Shown piece after piece: positions 34,341-45,624 of a DNA stretch of 64,000 bases (its first letter is position 1; each line of letters starts with the position of its first letter). The notes under the pieces were generated by a model. That model did not search any database, had not been told where the DNA came from, and saw nothing but the letters and a program-made list of their open reading frames with translations. Where the stretch lies: NCBI GenBank assembly GCA_037893225.1, contig JAZGUH010000153.1, positions 1,674,001 through 1,738,000 on the forward strand, given 5' to 3'. This stretch comes from Hippasteria phrygiana (Eukaryota; Echinodermata; Asteroidea; Valvatida; Goniasteridae). The translations under genes were made by a program, and so were the position numbers.

Positions 34341-34804
34341 GCCAATTTCTGCTATTGAAGTTAATGGAAATTTTATATTCATCAGCCAAAGCACAACAAT
34401 GATGTCTCCGCTGCATCGTGTACCAAAATTATCAAACTTTTTAATACTTTTTTTGGAGAGGGTTTCGTGTTTTTTGATCGGTTTCCATATTAAATCGCTC
34501 GTTTGGAATACATATCAATAATTTCTTCAAAACATTGTTCAGTTATTTCGGCGGAATACATTTTCTGTGTTGTTATTATGCTATTTTGATACGGAGTACC
34601 TTCTTTTACTAATCAAAAACATCGCCACCTTGCATTACTATATAAATTGGAAAGATTGTTATAAAAGAATTAAAACCACTACCCTCTTTCTACTTAAGAT
34701 GAAAACAAGTTTGTGTGCGGCGACTTTAGAGCTAAATCCAATGTGACCAAGATGCTCACCGATATCAATTTGAATTCCATCGAGACCAGGCGACAGACGC
34801 AACG

Positions 34805-34925
34805 ACTAGTCACACTATAGTGGTTAAGACGTCTGCACTAAGCAGGAAGTCGTGGGTTCGAATCCCGCCCGAGTAAGCCTGTGAATTTTTTCACACAGGC
34901 TCTAGGAAAGCACTGAGTATACAGT
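34805..34925 (+). mobile_element. tRNA-derived SINE head
   Basis: 'tagtggttaagacgtctgca' resembles an A box and 'gtgggttcgaatcccgcc' is a good B box, 35 bases apart as in a tRNA. Two hairpins follow ('agcctgtg' facing 'cacaggct'; 'aagcactg' facing 'cagtgctt'). The anticodon loop is not canonical. Confidence 0.6.
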
Positions 34926-35199
34926 GCTTCATATATTTGTCGGGACAGGGCAAAAGAGAAAACATCTCTGTTCTAATTTAGTCACACTTCTTAAGATTCT
35001 CAACCAAAACATTGACATTGACGTCAGCTTACACCTTATAGACAGAAAACTGTCAGATCCAGGAGAACCCACTACACGCAGTTTGAAGTCTACCATCATA
35101 CATCAACCCCCTTTATCCAGTCTTTTTTTCCTGAAACTATTTTCCTTTGGAATGCCCTACCACAGCAAACTGTCAGCATAACTTTCCTTGCAGCCTTCA

Positions 35200-35758
35200 A
35201 AAGCTCCATCCAAGATCAACAAAGATTTCACAACCCCCGTTTGGCATCAATCCACTCTCGCCAACTTCCAGTTTAGTCCCTGGCGGACCGTTCGGGAGTT
35301 TGATCTATAAGGTTTACAAGGTACAAGGCTTAGTTGTAAGGCATGGTTAAATGTGTGAAGAGAAGTTAAGGTAGATATGCATTGCTTGGTTCCTTTAAAG
35401 GGAGGTGAATATCATAGACTTGCAATTACTCATGCTATTACGTCAGGCCACCGTTTGACCTCGTTGCCTTCGAATGTTGTTTCCTTTTCCGGTAACATAA
35501 TTGGTTTTCGCACAAGAGTGTCAACACATGCAGACATGCGAGCACTGTGTCACACATCATTACAGTATGTAACCCGAAAATTAATATTCTAGTTGCATCA
35601 GGTGGGGGTAATGAACCAGTACAGATGTTTAATGATATTTTCCCCGTCCATGCCGTGATCAACTCTATTTGTTTTTAGTTCGACACCCTATCCCTCTTCA
35701 ATACACACACTTTTAAACGTATAAGAATAATTTCCAGTGATTCAGTGTGTACACTTCA
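35200..35758. other. Unclassified DNA
   Basis: No element ends or gene motifs were recognised. Confidence 0.35.
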
Positions 35759-35999
35759 AACAATTGTCAGACTCCAAGTAGATAAAATCGTGCTTTTTTT
35801 GCTAACGGAGGCTCCGTCCATTTCACGAAGACCGTAAGCAGTAAGCAGTAAACCACTTGTTAATTTTAGAAGCAAAATCTGCTTAACATCGCGACGCAAC
35901 AATAGAAGTCTCTCTAGGGTTAGTGATTTTTCCTGCTCCAGTTAGCACAACTTTTTCGCTAACCATTAAGCAGCGTCATGAAATTGGCCCCTGAAGTAC
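35759..35999. repeat. Degenerate relative of the GGGCCCAATTTCATG foldback
   Basis: The right end 'agcagcgtcatgaaattggc' and internal 'gctaac'/'taagcag' words match the foldback at 45277-45535. The left end is too worn to place precisely. Confidence 0.5.
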
Positions 36000-36162
36000 T
36001 TCAAGTACCGTATTTTTGTTATCTCATGCGCATGGAATTACGGTTGTTTTAGATTGAACTTCTGCAGTCTTCGCATAAATCAAAGCCAAGGATTTTTCAG
36101 AACTTTCTGAAAAATGGAACCCAATATTACGGCGTTACGCGCTCGAAATATATGACTCTTAG

Positions 36163-36382
36163 GCCCAGCGGCGCAGCTGCGAGTGGGAGGGGGGGGGGGG
36201 GGGGGGTGTCGCACACCCCCATAAAAAAATCGTCTCCCTCAGTCAACCCCCACTGTAAATTTCGCAAACGCATAAAATAGTAGTATTATTAAGAAAAATA
36301 CTGTGAGCGCTCCCCCACTATAACATCCAGCCCACCCCCACTCTCCCCCTATAGAGAGAGCCCTTGCTACGCCGCTGCTTTG
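36163..36382. mobile_element. MITE with AGCGGCG ends and G-run
   Basis: 'gcccagcggcgcagctg' at the left and 'gctacgccgctgctttggcc' at the right form imperfect inverted ends. A G-run of about 20 lies at 36187-36206, close to the left end. Confidence 0.55.
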
Positions 36383-36940
36383 GCCGCCTGTTCCCTCGTA
36401 TTTTTCAACACGGTGCAAGGTCATTCGGTTTAAATTATGTCGCCAAATCTCACGTCAGGTAGACTACATACTTAAAATAAAAGCACTCTAAACATGTTTT
36501 CGATTTATGGTACTCGAGGTGTAACTACGGACACCATGCCTAACGTTTTCTGCGATCCTTACTGCATGGCCACTATGCACGTGATCTTGGATTCTACATG
36601 TACATGTTGTCCAAGGATCACGAGAAAACCTTGATTATAGTTTGCGTCACAAAGAAAAACGTTGTTTAAACTTTTAAACAACCCCAGGTTGTTCATGTGC
36701 CCTGCTTAAACAACCAGTTGGTTTTTCTCTATAGCACCCTCTGCGTTTGTCTATAGGTTATTTTAAAAGAGATATTCAGTAGATATCCAGTTAAACTTGT
36801 TTTCACGTATCTTAGGTGTTTCAAAAATTAATAATATCTTATTGCTTGGTTACATTGGTGACGGATTGTGATGGTTTGTACATTTTTAGAAAAACCTTCC
36901 CTAAGTCTATGCATGAGGGCGCCAGTTTGGTTCGTTGTAA

Positions 36941-37192
36941 TACACTGTAAAACCATGTGTTTAACTTCTGAACACAAAATTAAACGCAAATCTGTAACAC
37001 TTTATAACAATTTCGACACGTTTATGAATAAACACTCAACACATGTTTGAATTGAAACCCAGTTAAACATTGTGTTTAAACCTACGCGTATAAACACATT
37101 GTATTTTATGATATAAACACCCAAGTGTTTTAATGTTCAACAGTGTTTAGTAGATTATAAACGGGTCATGTGTTCACCGGTTTTACAGTGTA
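36941..37192. mobile_element. MITE with TACACTGTAAAAC ends
   Basis: The 13-bp perfect inverted ends TACACTGTAAAAC (36941) and GTTTTACAGTGTA (37180-37192) enclose an interior full of GTGTTTAA / TTAAACAC words. It has TA at both edges. No ORF of note. It abuts the next MITE directly. Confidence 0.8.
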
Positions 37193-37342
37193 GAGCACCG
37201 ACGTCTGACGTCAGTTGGCAACTGGCTCCAAACAAATGGAGATTTCGGCTGTTCCTTTGTTAACAGCCAGTCATGCAAACACATTGCCACAAAATAGCAA
37301 AAGTATTCTCCAAACATTGCATTGACGTCATCACTTCGGTAG
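37193..37342. mobile_element. MITE with ACCGAAGT ends, copy 2
   Basis: The interior 'gttaacagccagtcatgcaa' and 'attgcattgacgt' is shared with 4936-5094. The left end 'gagcaccgacgt' is worn; the right end 'tcacttcggta' is intact. Confidence 0.7.
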
Positions 37343-38580
37343 TATACAAGGACCTCCTTATCAAAAGAGCACAAGAACACTGCTAAAATGAATCCTTCAA
37401 AATGACCCACCAAGAAGGGTTTGGAGAAACTATTGGCCAATATTTGGAGTCCAAACCAGCTGCTTGACATGTAAATCAGGCAAACTACTAGGAAAATGTA
37501 TACATGGAAAACTGTTATGTGTACACAAAGCTATAGGAAGACACTACAAATGTGCCTTGATGGCAGCATGCTGTAGCTCATGCATATGAACATTTTCATG
37601 AGCATAACACCCAGAATGTTGTATTACTCCGTACAGAATAGGATGTAGCAATTCACAGTGCTTTTCTCTCCTAAATCTGAGCATTGAGAAAGGAATAGAC
37701 GCGTTTACGTTAATTACTGCTGCGGAGCGTCGAGAACCACATGCAACGACCAGTGTACCAAATGTATCTACCGCCTATTGAAGGGTCTGGATGCCTTTCA
37801 TGGTGTGTTGATTATTGAATATCTTCTGGCCATCTAGACATGCTCTCATCCATCAGATGTATTACTCAAACCTGTCATCTTAGAGGTAATGAAATTTTAC
37901 AATATCACATTAATTTTGAAAGCCGGATGCAAACATCATGATATGACTGATTTTTTGGTTATCGCTGATGGCGTGGTGAAAAGTTCCCCAAGGACTTGGC
38001 GCGTGTCTCCCCGATGACGTTTGTCAGCGGCCCCCGCAATCGGGCTAGGCGAGGTGTGACCACCGCGTTACAAGACGGCGGTGCCGTGACGCCACCACCA
38101 CTCACCGACGGGTGATCCGCGTCTACATCCCCGCCCCTCGGGAGCTCTCCACGGTACCGACGCACGGACCGCGGACGTCATTCCACGGATGGGCTGGCAC
38201 GTGTGAAAAGAAGAGCTGCACGTCAGTTTGGGTTGCAGTCTCTTCAATTGATACCCTTTAACTTGGATGGCATGCGTGTAAATTGGAAAGTGTCATCGAG
38301 TTAAGCTGATCTACTTTTTGGGATGAAGGATTAAGGAATTTCCTCGCTTGATTTCAGTAAGATGATGAATGGAAAACGTAGAATGAGATTAATTCTTTTC
38401 TACCTTTGGAACGCCTGTCTTCGCAAGGTTAATTAATTAATTTCTGTGCAGAGGAATGTACATGGGGTAAAATTGATTTTAAAAAGCTTAAGCATGACTG
38501 AAAGCTAGTGCCTGGCTAAAACAAAATATTTGCCTCTTCTAGCTTCACTTTTAAACAATGTAACTTAAACGCTTCAAATG
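37343..38580. other. Unclassified DNA with a CG-rich patch
   Basis: 37960-38230 is markedly CG-rich compared with its flanks and could be a CpG island or an exon. No protein motif is evident on either strand (the minus frame 37959-38165 is not recognisable). Confidence 0.3.
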
Positions 38581-38581
38581 T

Positions 38582-38662
38582 GTTTCATTTCATTTCATTT
38601 CATTTTATTCGCCAGCACACAATATATATACATACATAATACATACATATACATACTAATTC
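38582..38662. repeat. (ATTTC)n and (ATAC)n microsatellites
   Basis: Four to five ATTTC units (about 38586-38608) are followed shortly by an ATAC/ATAT tract (about 38624-38660). Confidence 0.8.
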
Positions 38663-39194
38663 GCGATTAGGTCGACCGTTTTTGAAGATTTTTCAGACCT
38701 TAGGTTGACCGGTGACATTAGGGCGACCGTTTGACGGTCGGCTTAACGCAGAACCTCTTTAAATATTGAGAATTTTATTGTCGAAAATGAGTTGTATCGC
38801 TAGAGGATGGTCCAAAATGAAAATGTACGCATGCGTCAATTCTGTATGAAAATAAGGAACACTTTCTCTTCACGCACGCGCACATACGAAAAAGAGCTGC
38901 CATGAAGTTGCACAATAGTCTGGTAGCTATCTATACTACTGGCTTGTAAAATCTCGATTGAAGCTGCTATGCTTTGCATTGCAGGCGGCCGGCCGGCTGG
39001 CCAGTTATGCGCTGGCGGCTGCAGCGTTAACCGCTCGTGTTCGCATGCGACGTCTTGCAACTGTGACGATCGACGCGAGGGAGATACGACGGGGAACGTG
39101 CCGGGCGGGACCGGGAAGGCAATCTGGGTGATGGTTTATGATCTGCGGTAAATTACTTGTTACATGCAAGAAATACCTCTCCATTATAGTAAAC

Positions 39195-39345
39195 TGTCGG
39201 GGCTCGGACAACTCGACCGTTGGCCGACTCGACTCGACTCGAGACAACTAGACCGTTGAGACAATTCGACCGTCTTTGCGTCAAATGGGAAGACAAGTCG
39301 TCCGTGGAGACAAGTCTTCCGTTGAGACAAGTCGTCCGTTGAATT
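39195..39345. repeat. Degenerate 19-bp minisatellite GAGACAAGTCGTCCGTT
   Basis: The unit 'gagacaa(c/g)tcg(a/t)ccgtt' repeats about seven times with changes, including a pure 'gactcgactcgactcga' core at about 39226-39241. Confidence 0.75.
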
Positions 39346-39890
39346 GAAGTCGACTCGGAGGTAGGGGAATCGCTGGGGTTTCTCGGCGGGGATTCGCGTC
39401 CAGCCTCAAAGCAAACATGAGCCTGAATTTTGGTCCAGTTTCACCAGTGGAGAAAACCCGCAGGAGATCTAGAGTGCGTCTCAGATCACCAGAGTACGAC
39501 AATCTCCGTTTTCCGGCCGTAAAGACTAGGGCCTCGTAAGCTATTTGTTTTATTATTATCACGGCCTTTCTTATTTTATATCTAAATCAAATCACCCAAC
39601 AAGGTCTCCTCAGCACCATTATAATATATCATATCTATAGCCCCGTTAAGATTTTCTGTTTTGTTATTTTCCATCATTCCGGAACTTTTTAGTTCATTCC
39701 CTCGGCCCTACCAAACAAACTAAATAGCACGGACCTGTACCTTTATCTTCATACTAACACTCGGGCGGTAGTAGTCAGGGGTTAGACTATGCATAATGCA
39801 TTTATTTATGTATTATGCAAACTACATAATGCGCGCTGCAATCATTGGGCTAAGCAGGTGCGTGCGCACAACACGGCTTCTACGAAATTC

Positions 39891-39990
39891 CCAAGACGTT
39901 GTTACTGGCGGTTCGTGGCTAAAAAAGTTTGTCGTGATAACGCCCTCTCGCGGCGGCCGGTTATCGCGTATATACGTAACAACGTCTTGA
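39891..39990. mobile_element. 100-bp foldback AAGACGTTGTTAC
   Basis: The arms 'caagacgttgttac' and 'gtaacaacgtcttg' are perfect inverted repeats. A second inner pair ('gataacgc' facing 'gcgtat' / 'ttatcgcg') extends the fold. Confidence 0.7.
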
Positions 39991-39995
39991 ACCAA

Positions 39996-40219
39996 GACTA
40001 GTGGCTACCCGGACGTACGAGTGGCGCGCCCTGGACATGCTGGTATTCGCGTCCAGGTAGCCACGCGCGCCTTGACTAAAGGCTATCATCCGATCGACGG
40101 TTGAAAACGAGCGCCGTTTGAATAGGTCAGTGGAACGATATTATCTATAAAATACTAACCCCCAAATCCGCCCATTTCTGAAAATTGCAACAATGACCAA
40201 TCATGTACACTACCTTTAA
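39996..40219 (+). mobile_element. TTAA foldback family F1, copy E (left-truncated)
   Basis: Only the right half remains, from the middle of the AGCCTTTAG foldback to 'catgtacactacctttaa'. About 40 bases around the 'ttttctctcg' region are deleted. Confidence 0.8.
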
Positions 40220-40233
40220 CCTACTAGTGTAGT

Positions 40234-40454
40234 AACACGTTTATATTTAACTGTCGTTTTTCATAAATACTTTTCTATTGTTAGGTTACTCGTGGATTTG
40301 CATGCATGTCTTATTTGGGGCCAAGTTTGGCGCTACATTGCCTGATATAGATTTTTAGCCAAGACTTTTCATTTTTACGGAAAAGTAGCCACATTTTAGT
40401 CTTATAGCTTTAAAAAGGCAAACATGAAAATCAACAGTTAAATACGAACGTGTT
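40234..40454 (-). mobile_element. 221-bp TIR element N1, copy 2 (TSD TAGT)
   Basis: It is exactly 221 bp, like the copy at 17926-18146, and is inverted relative to it. The ends AACACGTT/AACGTGTT are flanked by TAGT on both sides (40230-40233 and 40455-40458). The sequence is similar throughout with scattered substitutions. Confidence 0.85.
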
Positions 40455-40513
40455 TAGTAGGCCTATACACATATGGACTGGCAACGAGGTCACTAATTTT
40501 GTCAGTCAGTATA

Positions 40514-40535
40514 ACCATGGAGGTACCTCCATGGT
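40514..40535. repeat. 22-bp perfect palindrome
   Basis: The half-site 'accatggaggt' is followed at once by its reverse complement, with no loop. Confidence 0.85.
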
Positions 40536-40729
40536 ATAACACACCTCTGTCCAAAACATTAATAAGAAAGTAAGAAACTTTTTATGCAGCAATTAACTCA
40601 TCAGTGTTTGAGTTGCTGTTCACATTGTTAGTGTACGCTTAGTAATTATGAATAATACCACACATCCATGAATGTTGTAGTTGACTGAGGGCGCTGTAAC
40701 CAGTCAACAATTTCGAGTATAGTGCCCGA

Positions 40730-41046
40730 TCAGGCACTATACTTCGGAAATTATGCGCGCGCGATGTCTTGACGCGCATATACGCGACGTTGTCGTGCGA
40801 TATTGTCGCGCGTTTTTCTAAATACGCACAAATCAATGAGCGTCTCGTCGCACGACTCTGTCGCGTAAATGAAAACGCACCAATTGATTTGCGTGAATTA
40901 GAAAATTGTCGCGCGACTATGTCGCGTACATGTAAATTGGCCTTCACGCTGACGCAAATTTCATGCACTAGCCTATATTAGTGAATCCCACGTGACCGTG
41001 TTTCAGCCAACCAGGATAAAGAACCATCAATAGGTGTGTTATAAAC
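40730..41046. repeat. Dispersed repeat R1, copy 2 (longer)
   Basis: It shares both flanking blocks with 31-182 and adds an interior with several 'gtcgcgcga' and 'attgtcgcgc' words. Confidence 0.7.
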
Positions 41047-41448
41047 ACTGGGGTGCGTTTTGGCGGTCACAAACAGCCATAAACCAAGAATTGGTTCGGT
41101 TGCTTCTTGTCGGTAAATTTCTTTGGGAATTTGAAATAGGTGAAAATTACGCATTATAATGAAATCCCAAATCTCCAAAGTGATTATACAAAGAGAAAAA
41201 ACAGAACTTGTTTTCGGTCTACCGCCAAAACGCACCCATCCCTATGTATACAAATCTGGCCGCTGTGAGCTTTACGCACAGATGTCGCCAGCAGCCGCCA
41301 TATTTCCACTCCCTATTTCCAACGTTGATTGGTTATTTTGAAATAACCGTGCGTGCACGCGCGCGCGTATGTGTGGAACATCCAAAATAAACATTGTGAT
41401 GCCTCTTGTCCTAGCCATAGCGCGCGCCTGCCTGCCTGTGTACATGTG

Positions 41449-41799
41449 AATCCGGCGACCAAAATTAGAAGCATTTACTGCGGTGGCGAGGCGCTCGCGT
41501 GCGTGTTAGACGCACGCGCTCGACGCAGCTTCGACCAACAGGGTGTTTACGACTTGCCAAAATGCGCACGCGACTGAAATTAAAGAACGCGCGCAATCAG
41601 CACGCGAGCGCAGCACCACTGTAAAAATGGCGTCGGCGAATTCCTGTATAGACTAATCCGGCGACCAAAATTAGAAGCATTTACTGCAGTGGCGAGGCGC
41701 TCGCGTGCGTGTTAGATGCACGCGCTCGACGCAGCTTCGAGCAACAGGGTGTTTACAACTTGCCAAAATGCGCACTCGAATCAAATTAAAGAACGCGGC
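41449..41799. repeat. Two direct repeats of about 145 bp, period 206
   Basis: 41449-41593 and 41655-41799 are nearly identical ('aatccggcgaccaaaattag', 'gtggcgaggcgctcgcgtgc'). Each contains an inverted pair 'gcgctcgcgtgcgt' / 'acgcacgcgctcg' style hairpin. The spacer has a 'caccactgtaaaaatggcgt' segment. Confidence 0.8.
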
Positions 41800-41999
41800 C
41801 AGCCTGCCTGTCACAATAATTTGCCTTCGGGATAGCAACTCTGTTGTTAATGTGCTTGCGTTTTAAACAGAGTAAAAGAATTTTGTCATTTTCTGCACTC
41901 AATACTCCATCAGTAACAAGAAGTCTCTCTCACAGTACAATGCAACACTCTATCACTAACGAAAGAAAAAAACAAGTAGTAAGGAAAGTCATTTTTTCT

Positions 42000-42450
42000 G
42001 GTTTAATCATTGAACAGTTTCTTCATTGAACATTGTTAAGTCAAGAGCCTCAGTAGCGGGTGGACGATCGGAATGCAGCCACAACAGCCTGGCACCTCCT
42101 CCTCATACTGTTCACGAGCCGGGTCACACGTTGCTGTGGGATGGCGTCCCATTCATCAATCAAGATCTGTTGCGGATCTGTTGCGGATCTGTTGCACATT
42201 CCCATCCTCCAAGCAAAAGGGGAATGCACTGTTTGACAATAGCAATGCATTTTGTAACATTTCACTTTACACCCACCCCCCATATTCAGCTGTGCTGCAC
42301 ATCCCCCAATTGCTTAATCATAACAAATGACACATCATTGTAAAGAAGAATAACAGGGCTTTCCAATGATACCAAATTCAAGGAAAAGGAGTTGGAAACA
42401 AGAGAGAAATCTTCTGTCAAACTTGAGTTTCCGAACTTTTTTTGAGGAGT
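42000..42450 (-). mobile_element. Tc1-like element fragment
   Basis: The 5' end on the minus strand (about 42422-42448) matches the tip of the 8426-9409 element ('taa-actcctcaaaaaaagt', 'tcggaaa'). Downstream lies a transposase C-terminus. The middle and the 3' inverted repeat are missing or too worn to see. Confidence 0.65.
42050..42283 (-). pseudogene. Tc1-like transposase C-terminal fragment
   Basis: Reading on the minus strand gives DPQQILIDEWDAIPQQRVTR then LVNSMRRRCQAVVAAFRSSTRY and stop. 'EWDAIPQ--V-RLV-SMRRRCQAV' is the conserved end of Tc1-type transposases that cut and paste DNA at TA sites. The N-terminal HTH and the catalytic acidic triad are absent. A short tandem 'gatctgttgcg' triplication lies at 42164-42192. 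Confidence 0.8.
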
Positions 42451-43459
42451 TATTTTAGAAAAACAGAATGCTGCATGGATCACCTCGAGAGGCTAGTTTT
42501 ACTACAACAGTCGAAGCAGTCAATATTTGTATAATATTCTACTTTCTATATTTTTAAGAGACTTTAAAGATTCCACCAGCAACAATAATTCTAAGGCAAA
42601 ACCTTTTTGTATCCCAACTGGCTGTGTCTAAGACAGCCTCCTTTGAAGCTTGTGTACCATATTTCAGTATTTATTTAACCCTTCTCTTTAATATAAATGT
42701 TAAGTTTAAAGTAAAAAAATGTCATAGTATTATTAGAATTAGTTTGCAATATGAAAAAAAGACAATAAACACACATAGTTTATGGAAGGTGAGTAGTATA
42801 ATGGATATATATTTACCTTTGTTTCATATTCATGTAGCTATCAGGGAGAAGAATTTCAATCTACAATGTATTCATTTTTCCTTGAAAACAACAGTTCTGG
42901 CGTGGTGATTTTCCGGCGGTGCGTGTACTATTGATTGTGAGAATTCTATCACCCGGAGAACGCTACAAAACAAAGACATTTCGGGTCATTTGAGCAGGTG
43001 CACTATTTCCTCAAATTTCCATATAAAACAAATCCGAACAGAAACTGCACTTTTCAAGACGGCGAACCGCAGACCACCACTGCCCAGTAACGGAAGGTAA
43101 TTGAATCAGTGAAAGTACACCGATGTGTGACGACCACGGTCTATATCTGGCAGGCCAAATGAAGCGGAAAAGACCAAATGACGCTGAAACTGGCGGGGTA
43201 GTCTGTGTTTTATGTCGTCCAACTACAAAGTATGTCATTCGTCGCTTACAATCAAATCATGTTTTCGTCCATGCGCACCAAAAGTGCTCTTTTTGTTACC
43301 AATCTGCCATTTCCCATTTCCCGTGCACAACATATTGTTCATGATTTTGTACCCAAGGGCCGGCGTAAATTTGACGGTGAAGCAAACATATGAAAGAAAC
43401 CAAATAATTAACGGCTTTGCAATAAAATAGAATCAAATACAATTTTCAGTTCCATATGC
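42451..43459. other. Unclassified DNA
   Basis: Several short frames occur; none has a recognisable domain. Confidence 0.35.
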
Positions 43460-43705
43460 ATTCACCAACTGAGCTATCTTGCCCTAAGTTGGCGGCCTCA
43501 CATGGTTCCCTGGCTATACGGCATTATGGGTTTATGACTTTTGACGAGGTTTAAGACACTGACAATTTGGGGGACCGTCAACAGAGGGCAATATAGCTCA
43601 GTTGTTAGAGCGCCGGTACGCTATTCCGGAGGTCGCAGGTTCAAATCCCGCTTCGTTCAGTTTTCTTTGTTCACTTCGAAAATGTTATTCATTCAGTTCC
43701 CCGTT
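43460..43705. mobile_element. Head-to-head pair of the tRNA-headed repeat, degenerate
   Basis: A truncated minus-strand head ('caccaactgagctatcttgc', 43463-43485) is followed by the same spacer found at 15.5 kb ('ccctggctatacggcat') and a plus-strand head at 43587-43658. The orientation and spacer repeat the 15340-15700 arrangement at an independent locus. Confidence 0.7.
43587..43658 (+). tRNA. tRNA-like head, degenerate pseudo-tRNA
   Basis: It has an A box (tagctcagttgt) and B box (ggttcaaatcc). The acceptor stem has decayed and the anticodon loop differs from the 15-kb copies. Not a functional tRNA. Confidence 0.55.
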
Positions 43706-43829
43706 TTGCTAGATACTTTTTAATTTGATATAAATACCTCGACAAAAGTATGTTCTCCCCTAAATTAATCTTTATATTTCCTATTAAGATACACAGGATT
43801 TGTATTAACCTATACTGTTATGCATAGAA

Positions 43830-44340
43830 TTTTTTGAAATTTCATTTTTTTCGAAATCTTCCCAAAACTTAATTTTTTTGGCAAACAATTTGATCAAAAT
43901 ATAAGGTTCACCCCTTGCCATTTTTAAATTTTTGGCAGAACATTTTTCGGAATTAAATTTTTTTGCTAAAATTTGATCAAAATGTAAGGTTCACCCCTTG
44001 CCATTTTCTATTTTCGGCAGGAAATGTTTGAAATTTCATTTTTTTCTAAATCTTTCCATAATTTAATTTTGCGCCAAAAATGTGATTAAAATATAGTGTT
44101 CACCACTTGCCATTTTATATTTTTGGCAGAAAATTTGAAATTTAATTGTTTTCTAAATCTTTATTTTTTGCCAAAATTTAATCAAAATTTAATCAAATTT
44201 TTATATTTTTGGCAGAAATATTTTAAAATTAATTTTTTCGAAATCTTCCCAAAGTTTAATTTTGCGCAAAGATTTGATCAAAACTTTTTGCCAGAACTTC
44301 AGATAAAGAAGGTTAACAACCCCTTGGCGTTTATTCATTT
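43830..44340. repeat. AT-rich degenerate tandem repeat
   Basis: Units marked by 'ggttcaccccttgccatttt' (43905, 43988, 44097) and 'ttgatcaaaat' plus 'ttttttggcagaa' repeat about four to five times, with spacings of roughly 80-110 bases. Confidence 0.75.
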
Positions 44341-45047
44341 TGGGCAGAAAAAAACCAAAACACCCTTTTTGTGTCATTGTTAATTTTGTATATAGTTATT
44401 ATTGTAAAAAATATTTCATGAGAAATTCATCAAGCTATACAATTAAAATTCCGAAAACAGGATTCTAGCACTCCGAAGTGTATCTAAAAAAAATTGTTTT
44501 GGATAATGCCATTTTGGGGTCAAAAGTTGAAAAGCCAAAACGAAAGATTCACGGTCAAGATTCAACTCAAAGAAACCACGTTATTTGGCTCTTTCTGTTC
44601 AAATGACATTTCCAAACAACTTTAAACCTTCATTCAACGCCTTATTCAATGCTATCCAAAAATGTCGAACCACCAACACTCGAGTATTGCCAAGAGCTTA
44701 TCGACATGACGCCGAAGACATCAGCTCAAAAAGAAACCCAACATGAACCAACTGAACTCGATAATTGGCTCTTCCCGATCAAATGACATTTTCAAATGTC
44801 CCCTTGAAGAGTCGAACCCGCCTCAGGATTCGCACAAAGAGACCGAATACACCATTCGCTCTTTCTCAAAAGGGAACTATCGACTTAATGTTCAGATATT
44901 CAAGCTGGTCGTCTCAGCCTGGAGCATGGAAACATTTAGACAGAATTAATTAGCTGGCCTAACGTTTCGAACTTCAGCAAGTTCTTTCTCAAAGCCAAAT
45001 GACAGTGGTACACGAAACAAACATATGGGGATACACAGGCAAGTGGG

Positions 45048-45170
45048 GGTGGGTGGAGGGCAGGGCAGAGCGGGGCGGGGTGGGGCGGGGTGGGGCGGGG
45101 TGGGGCGGGGCGGGACAGGACAGGGCAGGGTAGGACAGGGCAGGACAGGGCAGGGCAGGGCAGGGCATAC
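45048..45170. repeat. G-rich (GGGGCGGGGT)n and (GGGCA)n tract
   Basis: About 120 bases of G-tracts of 3-5, first with C/T spacers, then CA/ACA spacers. It has strong potential for G-quadruplexes on the plus strand. Confidence 0.9.
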
Positions 45171-45276
45171 AAATTGGCTTTGTGTATTTTTAGCAGTCGC
45201 TATGTGGCTAACAGACTATCCCTTTTCAAAGCCTTCGAAGAGTCTGGAAGAATTATCGACTGTAACTTTTCCTGTC

Positions 45277-45535
45277 TGGGCCCAATTTCATGGCTCTGCT
45301 TACCGTTAGCGAAAAATCCCCGCTTGCTGTAGCAGAAAATTCTGTGCTTATGGCAAGCGTATTTCACGCGTTAGCGGGGAATTTTGGCTCCTGAGCATGC
45401 GTACATCCCGTAACTAAGGATTCTGTGCTTACACTACAGAGTTAGCGCAGAATTTTTCCGCTTGCGCTGTTAGCGCAAATTGGTGATCGTAAGCGCGGAA
45501 AGCTGTTGTTAGCAGAGCCATGAAATTGGGCCCTG
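45277..45535. mobile_element. Foldback GGGCCCAATTTCATGGCTCTGC
   Basis: The left arm 'gggcccaatttcatggctct' and right arm 'agagccatgaaattgggccc' are perfect over 20 bp. The interior has several 'gttagcg' / 'cgctaac'-type words in both orientations. A degenerate relative is at 35759-35999. Confidence 0.85.
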
Positions 45536-45624
45536 GTGAGGCATTAGAACCTCCTTTATGGAAAAACACCATTATTACATGTACAATAGCCAGACAGCTC
45601 GACAGTAACACCCCAAGGCCATAT

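Noticed and set aside
37960..38230. CG-rich patch as a coding exon
   Set aside because: Frames on both strands lack recognisable motifs and no splice pair fits well. A CpG island or unknown repeat is equally possible.
41..41046. CRISPR-like arrays among the short repeats
   Set aside because: No regularly spaced repeats with unique spacers occur; repeats here are inverted, tandem or dispersed, and the DNA appears eukaryotic.
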